This document shows, in pieces, positions 1-13,285 of a stretch of DNA of 64,000 nt (its first letter is position 1; the number at the start of each line of letters is the position of its first letter). Origin of the DNA: Desulfovibrio sp. UCD-KL4C (GTDB lineage: Bacteria; Desulfobacterota; Desulfovibrionia; Desulfovibrionales; Desulfovibrionaceae); assembly GCF_006210265.1 (NCBI RefSeq), contig NZ_VCNC01000002.1:663091-727090 (forward strand). Reading direction: 5' to 3'. The notes under the pieces are model-generated. The model did not search any database. It was given only the letters and a program-made list of their open reading frames with translations, and was not told the DNA's origin. Both the position numbers and the translations under genes were made by a program.

Positions 1-164
1 AGATTGATATCATGGTCGCGAGAGCCAGTCTGATTATCATTGATAATAGGCCTGAAAATTGCGACATTTTGTATGTCTCTAAGTAGCAATTGCATTACGC
101 CCAAAGCGATAGCAGATTTACCGCTTTTCTCTTCGGTGGCAGTAATATACAAATTATTAGACAC
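1..164 (-). CDS. pta: Phosphate acetyltransferase, N-terminal fragment (runs off window)
   Basis: Only the first 54 codons are present; the rest lies beyond the left edge. Read from a GTG at 164 (AGGAG 8 bases upstream), the protein starts VSNNLYITATEEKSGKSAIA, a P-loop-like segment typical of the N-terminal BioD/DRTGG half of long bacterial Pta enzymes. Pta converts acetyl-CoA and phosphate to acetyl phosphate, which AckA uses to make ATP. That is the substrate-level step of lactate oxidation in Desulfovibrio. Its place downstream of por-lctP-glcD-glcF matches the known luo operon, where ackA usually follows. The product assignment rests on the N-terminus and synteny. Confidence 0.85.
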   Translation of the reverse strand, partial: MSNNLYITATEEKSGKSAIALGVMQLLLRDIQNVAIFRPIINDNQTGSRDHDIN

Positions 165-321
165 TGGAAAACTCCTGTGTGTCGTGCGGGGGGTTGGGTA
201 TCTGTTTTCCGGATCAGACAATACCCGCACTGTTCAACATGATAGCCAAACGGGCCGGAAGTAACTTTACTTTCCTACATACCCGATAAATTCCAACCGC
301 CCTATAAAAGCGGTTTTTTGC

Positions 322-359
322 TAAGTAGTCCAGACCGTTTTTCAGATCTGGACTACTTA
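322..359 (-). other. Intercistronic hairpin between glcF and pta
   Basis: A 13-base perfect inverted repeat (arms 322-334 and 347-359) lies immediately after the glcF stop codon. It is not followed by a T-run in the direction of transcription, so it looks like an RNA-stability or processing hairpin rather than a terminator. A second short repeat (295-300/310-315) follows, and an ATACCC/GGGTAT pair lies closer to pta. About 200 bases separate the two genes. Confidence 0.6.
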
Positions 360-362
360 AAA

Positions 363-1661
363 CTATTTATTCAATGCATCTGCATAAATTTCAATAACAT
401 GCTTAACTTCAATTCCACCACCGGACTGTGACAACATATCACCAAGCTGCATCATACATGCAGGACATGAAGTTGTGACAACATCTGCGCCGACAGCTCT
501 TACATTTTCAGCTTTACGCTGACCAATGCTTTTAGACAGATCATAATGATAAAGAGTAAAACTACCACCGCTACCACAGCAACGATTAGCTTCGTTCATT
601 TCTTTAAACTCATATTTACCGTTCTTTTTCAGCAGTGAACGTGGCTGAGCAGTAACTTTAAGAGATTTAGCAAGATGACAAGGGTCATGATATGTTACAA
701 CCTTATCACCGCCACCTTGTTCTGCTGTTAAGCTTACTCCGACTACATCAACTAAAAATGCACTTATATCCATAGCCTTATCAGCAAGATCCTGAACTTT
801 TTCTTTGAAAATAGGATCTTCATCATCAATCATTTTAAGCCATGTTTCTTTTATTGTAGCAGTGCAAGTTGCGCATGGAGTAACAAGGTAATCAAAGGAG
901 CCATTTTCAAAAGCTTGAACATTCTGTTTCATCAGTGTCACAAAAGAATCCTGATCTCCAGAAGCCAAAGTAGGTATTCCGCAGCAGGACTGTCCTTTAG
1001 GCAGAAAAACTCCAACGCCATGATAATTAAGAACGTCCATTACAGCATGTCCGACATGCGGAAACATTTTATCAACAACACATCCAGGGAAAAAAGCAAC
1101 CTTGAGGCCGCTAGCTCCACGTGGAGTATCAACGCTTGGGTAATCTTTTCTAAAAGGACGCTTGGAAAGCGGCATAAAATGACGCTCACCAATAACTGGT
1201 TTTAACAGAGCACAGCTTGCGGTTCCAGCTGCTGTATCAGCAACTTTTTCAAATGGACCCTGAAATTTTGCACTCATGTCAGTCAAGAAGTTGAACAACT
1301 TAGGACGAGTTAAAAGACCTTTAAATATCAACTTTTTAGTTGAGGACAACCCTTTGTAAGTTGTTACAATAACGCGTGCTTTAATAAAGATGTCCATGAT
1401 CTTAACACCGCTTGGACAGTTCGCAGCGCATGATCCGCAAAGCAGACATCTATTAAGTTTTTCATTAACCTGATCAGGATCGTTAATAAGTTCGTGTGCA
1501 AGCTTCTCAAGAAGAGCAATCTTACCACGTGTTACGTCAGCTTCCTGCATGGTTTCAGCAAAAACAGGACAAACAGCCTGACACATACCACACTTCATAC
1601 AGGCGACCATCTGATCGTCCAATTCCATGAGCTGTTTAGCTAATTTTTGAAGGTCGGACAT
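363..1661 (-). CDS. glcF: D-lactate/glycolate dehydrogenase iron-sulfur subunit (GlcF-like)
   Basis: A 432-residue cytoplasmic Fe-S subunit that should carry electrons from the FAD subunit GlcD during lactate oxidation to pyruvate. Two ferredoxin-type [4Fe-4S] motifs are visible, Cys21/24/27/31 and Cys72/75/78/82. Two CCG-type domains follow, marked by FFPGCV, QSCCGIP, TYHDPCH and NRCCGSGG. The start codon follows directly on the glcD stop (TAAATG), so the two are translationally coupled. Family members act as lactate, glycolate or glycerol-phosphate dehydrogenase partners. The lactate role is inferred from the adjacent lactate permease and PFOR. Confidence 0.9.
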   Translation of the reverse strand: MSDLQKLAKQLMELDDQMVACMKCGMCQAVCPVFAETMQEADVTRGKIALLEKLAHELINDPDQVNEKLNRCLLCGSCAANCPSGVKIMDIFIKARVIVTTYKGLSSTKKLIFKGLLTRPKLFNFLTDMSAKFQGPFEKVADTAAGTASCALLKPVIGERHFMPLSKRPFRKDYPSVDTPRGASGLKVAFFPGCVVDKMFPHVGHAVMDVLNYHGVGVFLPKGQSCCGIPTLASGDQDSFVTLMKQNVQAFENGSFDYLVTPCATCTATIKETWLKMIDDEDPIFKEKVQDLADKAMDISAFLVDVVGVSLTAEQGGGDKVVTYHDPCHLAKSLKVTAQPRSLLKKNGKYEFKEMNEANRCCGSGGSFTLYHYDLSKSIGQRKAENVRAVGADVVTTSCPACMMQLGDMLSQSGGGIEVKHVIEIYADALNK

Positions 1662-3047
1662 TTACTTACCCTCAATGATTTTGCCGGGATTAAGAATTCC
1701 CTTAGGATCGATGGCTTTTTTCATACGGAGAGAATAATCAAGAGTAGCCTGTGAAGTTTCCTTCACCATCCATTTGGATTTAGCCATTCCGATTCCATGC
1801 TCGCCTGAGAGGGTTCCTTTAAGTGAAAGAGCAACGTCAAATATTTCGTTAACAGCCTCTTCTACGCGATGGAATTCTTCTTTATTTCTCTTATCGCAAA
1901 GAATTGTGGGATGAAGGTTACCATCACCTGCATGGCCGAAGGTTCCGATAGCAATATTATATTTTTCAGCAATTTTGTTCACACCGCGAATCATTGCAGG
2001 GATCTGGCTGCGTGGAACAGTTGCATCTTCAAGTACTGTAGTAGGCTTAGCACGTGCAAGAGCAGGAAGTGCATTACGACGAGCAAACCATAGGTTTTCA
2101 CGTTCTTCTGCGGTTTCGGCAGCATGAACTGCAGTCGCCCCGACTTTATTACAGATATTAACAATCTTTTCAGCATCGTCAGCAACTTCAGCAGGATGAC
2201 CATCAACTTCAATTAAAAGAATAGCCTGAGCTTCAGTTGGAAGTCCTGCTTTAGTGAAAGCTTCAACATATTTGATGCTTACATGATCGAGAAGTTCGAG
2301 AGTACAAGGAACAATATGGTTTGCAATGATTGCTGCAACAGTTTCAGAAGCTTTATCAATATCGTCAAAAACAGCCATCATTGCTTTAGAAGCTCTTGGA
2401 GGAGGAACGAGTTTAAAGATAATGTTGCTAAAAACTCCAAGAGTTCCTTCGGAGGCAACCATAAGACCGCCGAGATTGTAACCTGTTACGCATTTAACAG
2501 TGCGTGATCCGGATTTAATGAGGTCACCGTTAACATCGAAGAAATCAATTCCCATAACGTAATCTTTAGTAACGCCGTATTTAAGGCCGCGAAGACCACC
2601 AGCATTTTCTGCAACGTTACCACCGAGAGTTGAAACAGCCTGGCTACCTGGATCTGGAGGATAAAAAAGGCCGCGTTTTGCGACTTCTGCTGCAAATTGT
2701 GCAGTAACTACACCAGGTTCAACTACTGCGTATAGATCTTCTTCGTTGATTTCAAGAATTTTATTAAGGCCGTTGGTAAGAACTACTATACCGCCAGGGT
2801 GAGGAATAGTTCCACCGGAAAGATTGGTTCCTGCACCCCGAACAGTGAGGGGTAGCCCATGCTCATTACAAAGTTTAGTAACTGGTCCAAGCTGCTCTGT
2901 AGTAGTTGGTTTAATTACAAGTGATGGGACAGCAGGATCAAGAACTGCTGAATCGTAAGAATATGAATGCAGGTCAGATTCGGTATGGAGAACTCCTCCA
3001 GCACCGACTATTTTTTCAAATTCTTTTGCAAGTTTTGCATTGGACAT
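1662..3047 (-). CDS. glcD: FAD-linked (D-)lactate dehydrogenase, GlcD-like
   Basis: A 461-residue FAD oxidase. The N-terminal FAD_binding_4 domain shows GAGTNLSGG and GNVAENAGG. The C-terminal GlcD-type domain carries GTFGHAGDGNLHP and SGEHGIGMAK, the metal and substrate region of the lactate/glycolate dehydrogenase family. It should oxidise lactate to pyruvate at the membrane or in the cytoplasm, passing electrons to GlcF. Its operon position between lctP and glcF is the same as in the D. vulgaris luo operon. D-lactate is the likelier stereoisomer for this family, but 2-hydroxyglutarate or glycolate cannot be excluded from sequence alone. Confidence 0.9.
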   Translation of the reverse strand: MSNAKLAKEFEKIVGAGGVLHTESDLHSYSYDSAVLDPAVPSLVIKPTTTEQLGPVTKLCNEHGLPLTVRGAGTNLSGGTIPHPGGIVVLTNGLNKILEINEEDLYAVVEPGVVTAQFAAEVAKRGLFYPPDPGSQAVSTLGGNVAENAGGLRGLKYGVTKDYVMGIDFFDVNGDLIKSGSRTVKCVTGYNLGGLMVASEGTLGVFSNIIFKLVPPPRASKAMMAVFDDIDKASETVAAIIANHIVPCTLELLDHVSIKYVEAFTKAGLPTEAQAILLIEVDGHPAEVADDAEKIVNICNKVGATAVHAAETAEERENLWFARRNALPALARAKPTTVLEDATVPRSQIPAMIRGVNKIAEKYNIAIGTFGHAGDGNLHPTILCDKRNKEEFHRVEEAVNEIFDVALSLKGTLSGEHGIGMAKSKWMVKETSQATLDYSLRMKKAIDPKGILNPGKIIEGK

Positions 3048-3120
3048 TAAATGAACTCCTATCTGAAAAAACTTTATGGGTAATGGGTATATAATGAACC
3101 CTACTCTACTTGTTTTTAAA

Positions 3121-3146
3121 ACCGGCCGGAGATAACTCCGGCCGGT
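3121..3146 (-). other. GC-rich hairpin between lctP and glcD
   Basis: Perfect 11-base arms, ACCGGCCGGAG and its complement, with a four-base loop, sit just after the lctP stop codon. On the transcribed strand only a short T-run interrupted by A's follows. It is therefore either a leaky terminator or a 3' stabilising hairpin inside the polycistronic mRNA. Confidence 0.6.
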
Positions 3147-3158
3147 GATTAAAACAAA

Positions 3159-4871
3159 TTAGAACAGGTGAGGTAAGAAAACAAAGGACATGAGAGACGC
3201 TACAACACCTACAATCAAACCGTAAAGCAAGAAAGGCCATACGGTACGCTTGAGGATTGCACCTTCCATTCCGGACAGACCAACAACAGCACAACCAGCA
3301 ACGATGTTATGGATACAAATCATGTTACCCATAGCTCCACCAACAGCCTGCGCTGAAACAATAATCTGATGAGGCAGGCTGAGACTTGAAGCTACGCCCC
3401 ACTGGAATTCTGCAAACAGAAGGTCGGAAACAGTGTTTGAACCTGTTATGAATGAACCGAGTCCACCAACAAATGATGCAAACATAGGCCATGTCTGCCC
3501 AGCAAGACCGGAAACAGCTTCTGCCAATGCAAGAGGCATGGAGAGGTAATTGTTAGGATTAAGTGCTGCGTCAACGATACCGGAACCTCGGAAGATGGAA
3601 ACCAATGCAACAGAGAAGAACAACGCAATTGTTGGATTCTTCATCTTAGCAATAGCTTCTTTCCATGCCATTGCAGCCTTATCGCTAGGCATTTTGTGTA
3701 TGAAGATAGTAAGAATTGCGACAAGAGCAAAAGGAATAGTACCTGGAAGATAGAGATACTTAATTGAGGCATTAACACTTGCGAAACCGAGGATGTGCTT
3801 GAAAGGAATAGAAACACCAGCAAGCATACCTTTAAGTCCAAGATCAGGAATACGAGTAATAACGAGGATGAGACCGATAAGGATATAAGGAGTCCAAGCA
3901 CGAGCCTGACTCATGTGAGCTTTAAATTCAGTGGTATTTTCAGCTGAAACAGTACCAGTCCATTCTGCATCCCAAGTGGAAGCAGGACCGAAGTCCCAAA
4001 TTTTTTCAGGAACACAGAACCCTCTTTTAGCACCGACAATAGCGAGACCGAGACCAACAAGACCACCTATAAGAGAGGGGAATTCAGGCCCGACAAACCA
4101 TGCAGTAAATAGATAAGGTACTGCAAAAACAGTTGAAGTGAAAAGTGAGAATTTCCATGCTCCTAAACCTTCACTCCAGCTCTTATTCTGACCGAAGAAA
4201 CGGGTCATGAAACCGAGCATGAATAAAGGAAGGATGTAAATCATAGGAAGATGCATGATGGTTGACCACTGACCAACTATTTTATCAAACATTTCCATAG
4301 AATGAAAGTTTACACCAGGAGCAGCAGCAAGAACCGCTGCGTCCACAAGTGTGGTCAAATATTTCATACCGAGAATAACAGGAGTACCAACAGCACCGAA
4401 TGTTACCGGAACTGAGTTGAAAACCAAACACATAACAACAGCTGCAAGAGGAGGGAAACCAAGACTTAAGAGCAAGGGAGCTGCCAATGCTGCAGGTGTA
4501 CCGAAACCAGCGGCACCTTCAATAAATGCAGCGAACAGATAACCGATGATAAGAACCTGAATACGACGGTCACGGCTGATGTTTTGGAAACCGTACTGAA
4601 TAGTTTCCATACCGCCACTATACTGAAGTGTGTACAAAATAATAATCGCACCGAATACGATAATAAGAATACCAATAGCGGTAATGATACCCTGAACAGT
4701 AAGCGCTGCAACATAAGCGGCAGGCAGATTCCATACAGCAACAGCACCGACAGCAGCAGACAACCAAGCAACTGGCATTGCTTTAGTTGCAGGCCAACGC
4801 ATTCCTACCATCAAGATCAAAGCGAGAGCAATCGGGACGAGTGCTACAAGAGCAAGAATTTCTACAGACAT
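3159..4871 (-). CDS. lctP: L-lactate permease family transporter (LctP)
   Basis: A 570-residue, very hydrophobic protein of normal length for the LctP family, with at least twelve predicted membrane spans. Family-type segments include [12 protein letters not shown] near residue 115 and [12 protein letters not shown] in the C-terminal third. It should import lactate by proton symport at the inner membrane to feed GlcD/GlcF and PFOR. AAGGAGA stands 5 bases before the ATG. It is preceded by a long palindromic leader and the por terminator, suggesting that its expression is partly uncoupled from por. Confidence 0.92.
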   Translation of the reverse strand: MSVEILALVALVPIALALILMVGMRWPATKAMPVAWLSAAVGAVAVWNLPAAYVAALTVQGIITAIGILIIVFGAIIILYTLQYSGGMETIQYGFQNISRDRRIQVLIIGYLFAAFIEGAAGFGTPAALAAPLLLSLGFPPLAAVVMCLVFNSVPVTFGAVGTPVILGMKYLTTLVDAAVLAAAPGVNFHSMEMFDKIVGQWSTIMHLPMIYILPLFMLGFMTRFFGQNKSWSEGLGAWKFSLFTSTVFAVPYLFTAWFVGPEFPSLIGGLVGLGLAIVGAKRGFCVPEKIWDFGPASTWDAEWTGTVSAENTTEFKAHMSQARAWTPYILIGLILVITRIPDLGLKGMLAGVSIPFKHILGFASVNASIKYLYLPGTIPFALVAILTIFIHKMPSDKAAMAWKEAIAKMKNPTIALFFSVALVSIFRGSGIVDAALNPNNYLSMPLALAEAVSGLAGQTWPMFASFVGGLGSFITGSNTVSDLLFAEFQWGVASSLSLPHQIIVSAQAVGGAMGNMICIHNIVAGCAVVGLSGMEGAILKRTVWPFLLYGLIVGVVASLMSFVFLPHLF

Positions 4872-4905
4872 GTTTTCTCCTTAAGCAGAAAAAAATCCAA
4901 GTTTG

Positions 4906-4954
4906 TTATTACGCTTCGATGAAACAATTTCATCGGACCACATATGCGTAATAA
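4906..4954 (-). promoter_or_regulatory. Nested palindrome in the lctP leader
   Basis: Two perfect inverted repeats are nested: outer arms TTATTACGC (4906-4914) and GCGTAATAA (4946-4954), and inner arms CGATGAAA (4917-4924) and TTTCATCG (4928-4935) around CAA. The element ends about 35 bases before the lctP start codon. As RNA it would form one long hairpin in the 5' leader. It could equally be a DNA operator. No known riboswitch core is recognisable. Confidence 0.55.
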
Positions 4955-5024
4955 GATTTCAATTTTTTAAGTCTATTGACTGACTCCTCCCTTATAATCC
5001 TACAAGGCACCTTCAACCTTACAG

Positions 5025-5065
5025 AAAAAAAGGAGCTTGCGGGTGGACATAGTCCACCCGCAAGC
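5025..5065 (-). terminator. Intrinsic terminator/attenuator between por and lctP
   Basis: A perfect 14-base stem (5035-5048 with 5052-5065) is followed on the minus strand by TCC and seven T's. It lies just past the por stop codon. Because lctP, glcD and glcF continue in the same direction, it would act as an attenuator that lowers downstream transcription relative to por. Confidence 0.8.
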
Positions 5066-5075
5066 AATGAGGTTG

Positions 5076-8612
<3,537 letters not shown>

Positions 8613-8703
8613 TTAGAGATTTAATTAAACAACCTCATCGAGTTAAGACTTTGTTTTGAGCCTGAATGCAGGCATAAGATTGAATACTCAACCAAAGCCT
8701 TAC

Positions 8704-8718
8704 TCAAATTTTGTGCCA
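8704..8718 (-). promoter_or_regulatory. Sigma54 (-24/-12) promoter candidate for por/luo operon
   Basis: On the minus strand the sequence reads TGGCAC-AAAAT-TTGA, one base from the consensus TGGCAC-N5-TTGC with correct GG-GC spacing. It lies about 100 bases upstream of the por start. The gene upstream encodes a sigma54 activator, and enhancer-like repeats lie at a suitable distance further upstream. Confidence 0.75.
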
Positions 8719-8802
8719 AACATGCAACAAATAAAAAAGTGTTATAAATAGGATAGTTACATATAAGTTACACTTAAATCAGTAATAACCCTATTACTAC
8801 TA

Positions 8803-8818
8803 TCCTAAAAAACGGACA
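8803..8818 (-). promoter_or_regulatory. Candidate LurR enhancer site 1
   Basis: TCCTAAAAAACGGACA on the plus strand, a dyad of the form TGTCC-N8-GGA(c/t)A when read on the minus strand. It lies about 90 bases upstream of the sigma54 promoter. It matches site 3 at 15 of 16 positions and site 2 at 14 of 16. Confidence 0.6.
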
Positions 8819-8910
8819 GAGAGCAATTTTTCACAAATTAAAACTCCCCGAATTATGCAGGGACGACATAAAACATTATTATTTACTTTTGTAAACAGCT
8901 ATAAAACAAC

Positions 8911-8945
8911 AAAAAAAGCCTTGTCCTAAAAAAAAGACAAGGCTT
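8911..8945 (-). terminator. Intrinsic terminator of the lurSR operon
   Basis: Perfect 10-base stem AAGCCTTGTC/GACAAGGCTT (8916-8925 and 8936-8945) followed on the minus strand by seven T's. It lies about 50 bases after the response-regulator stop codon. The stem overlaps enhancer-like site 2. Confidence 0.85.
8924..8939 (-). promoter_or_regulatory. Candidate LurR enhancer site 2 (inside terminator hairpin)
   Basis: TCCTAAAAAAAAGACA. On the minus strand it gives TGTC-N10-GACA, with GGACA in the right arm, the most symmetric of the three copies. Because it doubles as the loop and inner stem of a terminator, its role as a protein site is less certain than for sites 1 and 3. Confidence 0.4.
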
Positions 8946-8947
8946 AA

Positions 8948-8963
8948 TCCTAAAAAACAGACA
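8948..8963 (-). promoter_or_regulatory. Candidate LurR enhancer site 3
   Basis: TCCTAAAAAACAGACA, 24 bases from site 2 and about 230 bases upstream of the sigma54 promoter. The spacing is compatible with paired activator dimers. The assignment to the adjacent regulator is by position and repetition only. Confidence 0.55.
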
Positions 8964-8997
8964 ACTAAGGATCTAATTATATTTCACATTTAACAAA

Positions 8998-10467
8998 TTA
9001 ATAACTAATTTCATATTTTTTAAGCAAAGCATAGAAATGTGAGCGAGAAAGCCCAGAAACATCTAAGATTACAGGAATTTCACCGTGATACCTGCTTAAC
9101 AGCTCTACAAGATATTTTTTTTCAGCTAAACCTTTAAATATTTTTAGTGAAGGCAATTCACTTGAAAAAAGATCTGAAACAGTTGCTGAAACGGCTGATT
9201 CAACCGATCCATTATTTTTTTCCAACTCGGTTGTTAAATTATCGTCATTACTATCACCATATGCACTTGCATATGATTCTGTTTTTTTCAAATTAGATTT
9301 AGCCATTTTAATTCGCAAATCATCTGAAAGATGCATAGCATAAATAGTATTTCCACTACCACTTGCAACAAAAGCCTGCTCAACAACATTGAACAGTTGC
9401 CGAACATTGCCGGGCCATTCATAATTATCTAAAATATCATAAAAATCTGAATTGGCAACTTTTGGGGGTACTCCATATTGAGTACGAAGCCTACGCAGAT
9501 AAAAATCAGTAAGTTCACGTATGTCACCGCTTCTTAATCTAAGCGGCGGTAAAATTATATGAATAGTTTGAATGCGATATAGAAGATCCTGACGAAATTC
9601 TCCTTTAGCAACCATTGCATCAAGATCTCTATTAGTAGCAGCTATTAATCTGAAATCACTTTTAAATTCTTTATTTTCACCGACAGGACGATATGTTCTT
9701 TCCTGTAAAACTCGCAAAAAAGATTTTTGTACCGAAAGAGACATCTCTCCTACTTCATCAAGAACCAACGTCCCCTTATCCGCTAAAGGAATAAGCCCCT
9801 TGTGATCCGCCTGTGCGCCCGTAAACGATCCTTTCTTATGACCGAACAAAGTACTTTCGACCAAGTTTTCGGTTAGAGAGGCACAATCAACCACAACAAA
9901 ATTATTATTCGCACGTCTGGAATTATCATGAATTGTACGGGCGAAAAGCTCTTTACCTGTTCCGGTTTCACCCGTTACCAAAACATTTGCATCAGAACCT
10001 GCAGCATGAGCTATGAGGTCATAGCAGCTTTTAATTTCGGGACTTTTACCGACAATATTATCTAAATTCAACGCTACTAACTGAGCTCTGTTTTTCTTTT
10101 CTTTATGAAAAGCCAGAGCCCTGCTCATGGAAAGCGAGATCTGCTTAATTGAAGACGGTTTTACTAGAAAATCCCATGCTCCACCCTGAATGGCCAGCTC
10201 TGCTCCATCATCATCACCTTTTCCGGTCAAAATAATAACTTCAGGATGCCCAGACGATTCCTTTATGCGCGACAGAAAATCTAAACCATTACCGTCAGGC
10301 AAAGATATATCTAAAAAAACAAGATCAAAAGCTCCAGTTTCTACTTTATCCATACCGTGAGACAATGTTTGTGCATAATCTCCTTCATGCCCTGATCTAA
10401 CAATAAGACTTTGAATTGTTTCGCAAACCTGAACATCATCATCTATTATAAGAATTCTACCCATCAT
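8998..10467 (-). CDS. lurR: Sigma54-dependent response regulator (LurR-like)
   Basis: An NtrC-class activator of about 489 residues. The receiver domain has IIDDD, a phosphoacceptor in FLDISLPDG and LVKPSS. The AAA+ domain has Walker A GETGTGKE, the sigma54-contact loop GSFTGA (Ser in place of the usual Ala) and a Walker B-type LVLDEVGE. A Fis-type helix-turn-helix lies at the C-terminus (SGLSRSHFYALLKKY). I chose the ATG at 10467 because GGAG stands 5 bases upstream; an upstream in-frame start at 10509 lies inside the kinase gene. It overlaps the kinase by several bases. Synteny with DVU3023, the D. vulgaris lactate operon regulator, suggests it activates por-pta. Confidence 0.88.
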   Translation of the reverse strand: MMGRILIIDDDVQVCETIQSLIVRSGHEGDYAQTLSHGMDKVETGAFDLVFLDISLPDGNGLDFLSRIKESSGHPEVIILTGKGDDDGAELAIQGGAWDFLVKPSSIKQISLSMSRALAFHKEKKNRAQLVALNLDNIVGKSPEIKSCYDLIAHAAGSDANVLVTGETGTGKELFARTIHDNSRRANNNFVVVDCASLTENLVESTLFGHKKGSFTGAQADHKGLIPLADKGTLVLDEVGEMSLSVQKSFLRVLQERTYRPVGENKEFKSDFRLIAATNRDLDAMVAKGEFRQDLLYRIQTIHIILPPLRLRSGDIRELTDFYLRRLRTQYGVPPKVANSDFYDILDNYEWPGNVRQLFNVVEQAFVASGSGNTIYAMHLSDDLRIKMAKSNLKKTESYASAYGDSNDDNLTTELEKNNGSVESAVSATVSDLFSSELPSLKIFKGLAEKKYLVELLSRYHGEIPVILDVSGLSRSHFYALLKKYEISY

Positions 10468-13105
10468 TTTTCTCCGTGGACAACATAACTTCTCTAATAG
10501 CGTCTGCAATTATATTTTTACTATAGGGTTTCATCAGAACTTTCCTGACATTTTTAACTTCAGAAGCAACATTTAAGAAATTTCGCCGACCTGACACAAT
10601 AAGAATAGGAATTGCCGGTGCAATATTCTGAATATCTTTAGCGAGATCCAGCCCGTTTGTTTCCGGCATATCATAGTCAGTTATAATTAAATCAAATTTA
10701 TTAGGCGCTTCACTAACCTGTCTAAAAGCCTCTGCAGGTGAAGACAATGCTGTGACCGTATATCCGAGACTTTCTAAAATTCTAGGTGTTGTTTCAAGCT
10801 GGTCTTCATCATCCTCAACGAAAAGTATACTTTCCTGCCCAAGATGCAAGGGGCCATAGCTTTTATTATCAACATTTCTCAGCTGCCCAGTAACAGGCAG
10901 ATATATTTCAAAACTTGTTTTGACTCCCGCGAGACTATTTACTGTCACGCCTCCGCCATGCCCTTTGATTAAGCCATGTACGACAGCTAACCCCAGACCG
11001 GTTCCTTCTGCTTTACCTTTAGTAGTAAAAAACGGGTCAAAAATCTTATCCAATATTTCAACCGGAATCCCAGGACCGTTATCAGAAATTTCTAACTCTA
11101 TATATTTCCCTGGGTTAACCCGCATAAACTGACCTTGTTCCTCTTCAACATCTACAGTTTTAAGAGCAACTTCAATTTGCCCTCCGCTACTCCTTAATGA
11201 TTGAAAAGAATTAGTACAAAGGTTCATTATGACCTGATGAATTTGAGTCGGGTCAGCCATAATAAGCGGTGCATCTTCAGGAATGTTTGCAGTGACCATA
11301 ATATTTCTTGGCAATGAAGCCTTAATAAAATCAACGGTTTCACGAACAACATCACTTATATCAGTTGGTTTGATACCTTCCTGAGATGGACGACTGAAGG
11401 TCAGGATTTGCTTAACGACACGACTTCCGCGTTGAGCTGCTTTTACAGCGCGGTCCAAATCTTTCCACGTTAGGGTTCCTTCTTTCACGTCATTCATCGC
11501 AAGTTCAATAGAATTTATGATAGAAGTAAGAATATTGTTGAAGTCATGTGCAATACCACCCGCGAGGGTTCCTATTGCTTCCATTTTTTGTGACTGAAGG
11601 AGTTGCTTTTCGAGATTGACTCTGCGCGTAACATCCTGAGCGGTAGAAAGAGTACCGACAACATCACCTTTTTCATTATAAAGCGGAACTCTATTGATTT
11701 CCAGCCAAACAGGATCTACCCCCTCACGCGACATTGCCCAGCTGATACGTAGTCGCTGATTACCTGTTTCAATAACCTGTTGATCCCACTTGGCTGATTC
11801 CTTAGCAAATTCTTCATCAGGCTTAAGTATAGAATCATCCAAACCAATAATTGCTGACGGAGATCCCATCTCAAAAAAATCTGTAAATGATCTATTCGCT
11901 CCTAGATATCGCTGTTTTTTATCTTTCCAGCATATTTGTAATGGTATGGTATCCATCAATATTTCCTGAAATGACAATTGAGCCGTTATTCTTTTTTCAA
12001 CCTTTCTACGTTGTAAAATAGAAATAACTAAGAATATAAGCGTAATACTAAGCGCAATCAAAAAAATTATGATTGTCCAAAAAACCTGCTTGTTCAACTT
12101 ATAAAAATAATCAGGACTATTTATGATAATACTGTCTTCCGGCAACAAGCTTTCTTTAATATGAAATTTTTTAAGCATATTATGGTCAAACATAAAGTAC
12201 TCGCTAGTACACATAATGACTCTTTTCTCTGGCATTTTGCCTGTTTTTAGAACTTCAACAGCTAGTTTAGCTGCCTGTTGTCCCTGATCCAGACCTGAAA
12301 GAAGTTTTCCCCCAATTATCCCATGTCCAAGAAGAAATTCCCATATGCTGAAAACCATAGCAGGAGAATTGTCAGATATTATCTGAAGGACTTCTTCTGC
12401 GGAATAAAGTTCACCGTGTGCTCCTTTGTAAAAAGGCGTAAAAAGAAGAATATCATTGCTGCCCATGGCTCTAGATTTGCTAAGCAATTCAGACAAAGTA
12501 AGATCATTCCAATATTCAAAATTCAGCTGACCGGCAAATAGCGGTGCAGCGTTTTCAATCTGATGAACAATCGCTCGTGAAGATACAGAATTATCTCCGA
12601 TAACAGTAACCTTTTTAATATTAGGATTAAATTTCAGCGCAAGATTAACATTGGCAGCAATATCAGGATTCTCAAGAACTCCGCCATAATTCCCCATAGT
12701 AGCAATCAGTTCCGGCTTAAAATCATTAATACCACAAAAAATCACTGGAACTTCAGGAAAAAAACTATCCTTATATTTCAGCATAAAATTCAGAGCAGCA
12801 TTATCTGAAACAATAATCGCTGACAACTTGTAATTCTTATACTTAAAGGCATAATATGAATGAAGAATTTTAGTAAATTCTTCCCCTTTAAATCGCTTAG
12901 TATCCATATATTCAATATGCAAATCAATATTGATATTGCTATCACGAAAAACTTCTCTGATTCCTGACAAAATATCATCTGACCATGCGTAACCGTTTTG
13001 ATATGAATTAAGAAACAGGACATTTTTCTTCTCAATTTCCGCCATAGAAAACGTTGATGAAAAAATTATAATTATTAGTGCAAATGCAGAGACGAAATAT
13101 CTCAC
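10457..13105 (-). CDS. lurS: Hybrid sensor histidine kinase with periplasmic ABC-type binding domain (LurS-like)
   Basis: 882 residues read from a GTG, with GGAGAG 8 bases upstream. Domain order: signal peptide or first membrane segment (about 1-22); a periplasmic domain resembling ABC substrate-binding proteins (about 27-330); a membrane span near 345-367; PAS (about 380-500); HisKA with IAHDFNNIL; HATPase with NGPGIP and GTGLGLAV; and a C-terminal receiver with FVEDDED and DYDMPE. It should sense a small molecule in the periplasm and phosphorylate the downstream regulator, whose start overlaps its stop. Lactate or a related acid as ligand is inference from the adjacent operon. Confidence 0.87.
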   Translation of the reverse strand: MRYFVSAFALIIIIFSSTFSMAEIEKKNVLFLNSYQNGYAWSDDILSGIREVFRDSNINIDLHIEYMDTKRFKGEEFTKILHSYYAFKYKNYKLSAIIVSDNAALNFMLKYKDSFFPEVPVIFCGINDFKPELIATMGNYGGVLENPDIAANVNLALKFNPNIKKVTVIGDNSVSSRAIVHQIENAAPLFAGQLNFEYWNDLTLSELLSKSRAMGSNDILLFTPFYKGAHGELYSAEEVLQIISDNSPAMVFSIWEFLLGHGIIGGKLLSGLDQGQQAAKLAVEVLKTGKMPEKRVIMCTSEYFMFDHNMLKKFHIKESLLPEDSIIINSPDYFYKLNKQVFWTIIIFLIALSITLIFLVISILQRRKVEKRITAQLSFQEILMDTIPLQICWKDKKQRYLGANRSFTDFFEMGSPSAIIGLDDSILKPDEEFAKESAKWDQQVIETGNQRLRISWAMSREGVDPVWLEINRVPLYNEKGDVVGTLSTAQDVTRRVNLEKQLLQSQKMEAIGTLAGGIAHDFNNILTSIINSIELAMNDVKEGTLTWKDLDRAVKAAQRGSRVVKQILTFSRPSQEGIKPTDISDVVRETVDFIKASLPRNIMVTANIPEDAPLIMADPTQIHQVIMNLCTNSFQSLRSSGGQIEVALKTVDVEEEQGQFMRVNPGKYIELEISDNGPGIPVEILDKIFDPFFTTKGKAEGTGLGLAVVHGLIKGHGGGVTVNSLAGVKTSFEIYLPVTGQLRNVDNKSYGPLHLGQESILFVEDDEDQLETTPRILESLGYTVTALSSPAEAFRQVSEAPNKFDLIITDYDMPETNGLDLAKDIQNIAPAIPILIVSGRRNFLNVASEVKNVRKVLMKPYSKNIIADAIREVMLSTEKNDG

Positions 13106-13285
13106 TTATTTTGCTCTCCAGTTTATTTTTATATTAAAAGTAGCTAAAATTTTGTCTAAAAAATCAAAATTAAAAAATCAAACTCAACTTTTCCTACCAT
13201 ACAAGAACTATACCGTAATTGCTATCCTATACATTCATATCGTTTACATGCTACCCGTTAAATTATCATAATTGACGGAGAACTA

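Noticed and set aside
40..264. Open frame of 74 codons on the plus strand
   Set aside because: It lies antisense to the start of pta, has no ribosome site and has no protein-like pattern.
295..319. ACCGC/GCGGT hairpin with T-run on the plus strand
   Set aside because: It looks like an intrinsic terminator only for plus-strand transcription, but no plus-strand gene precedes it.
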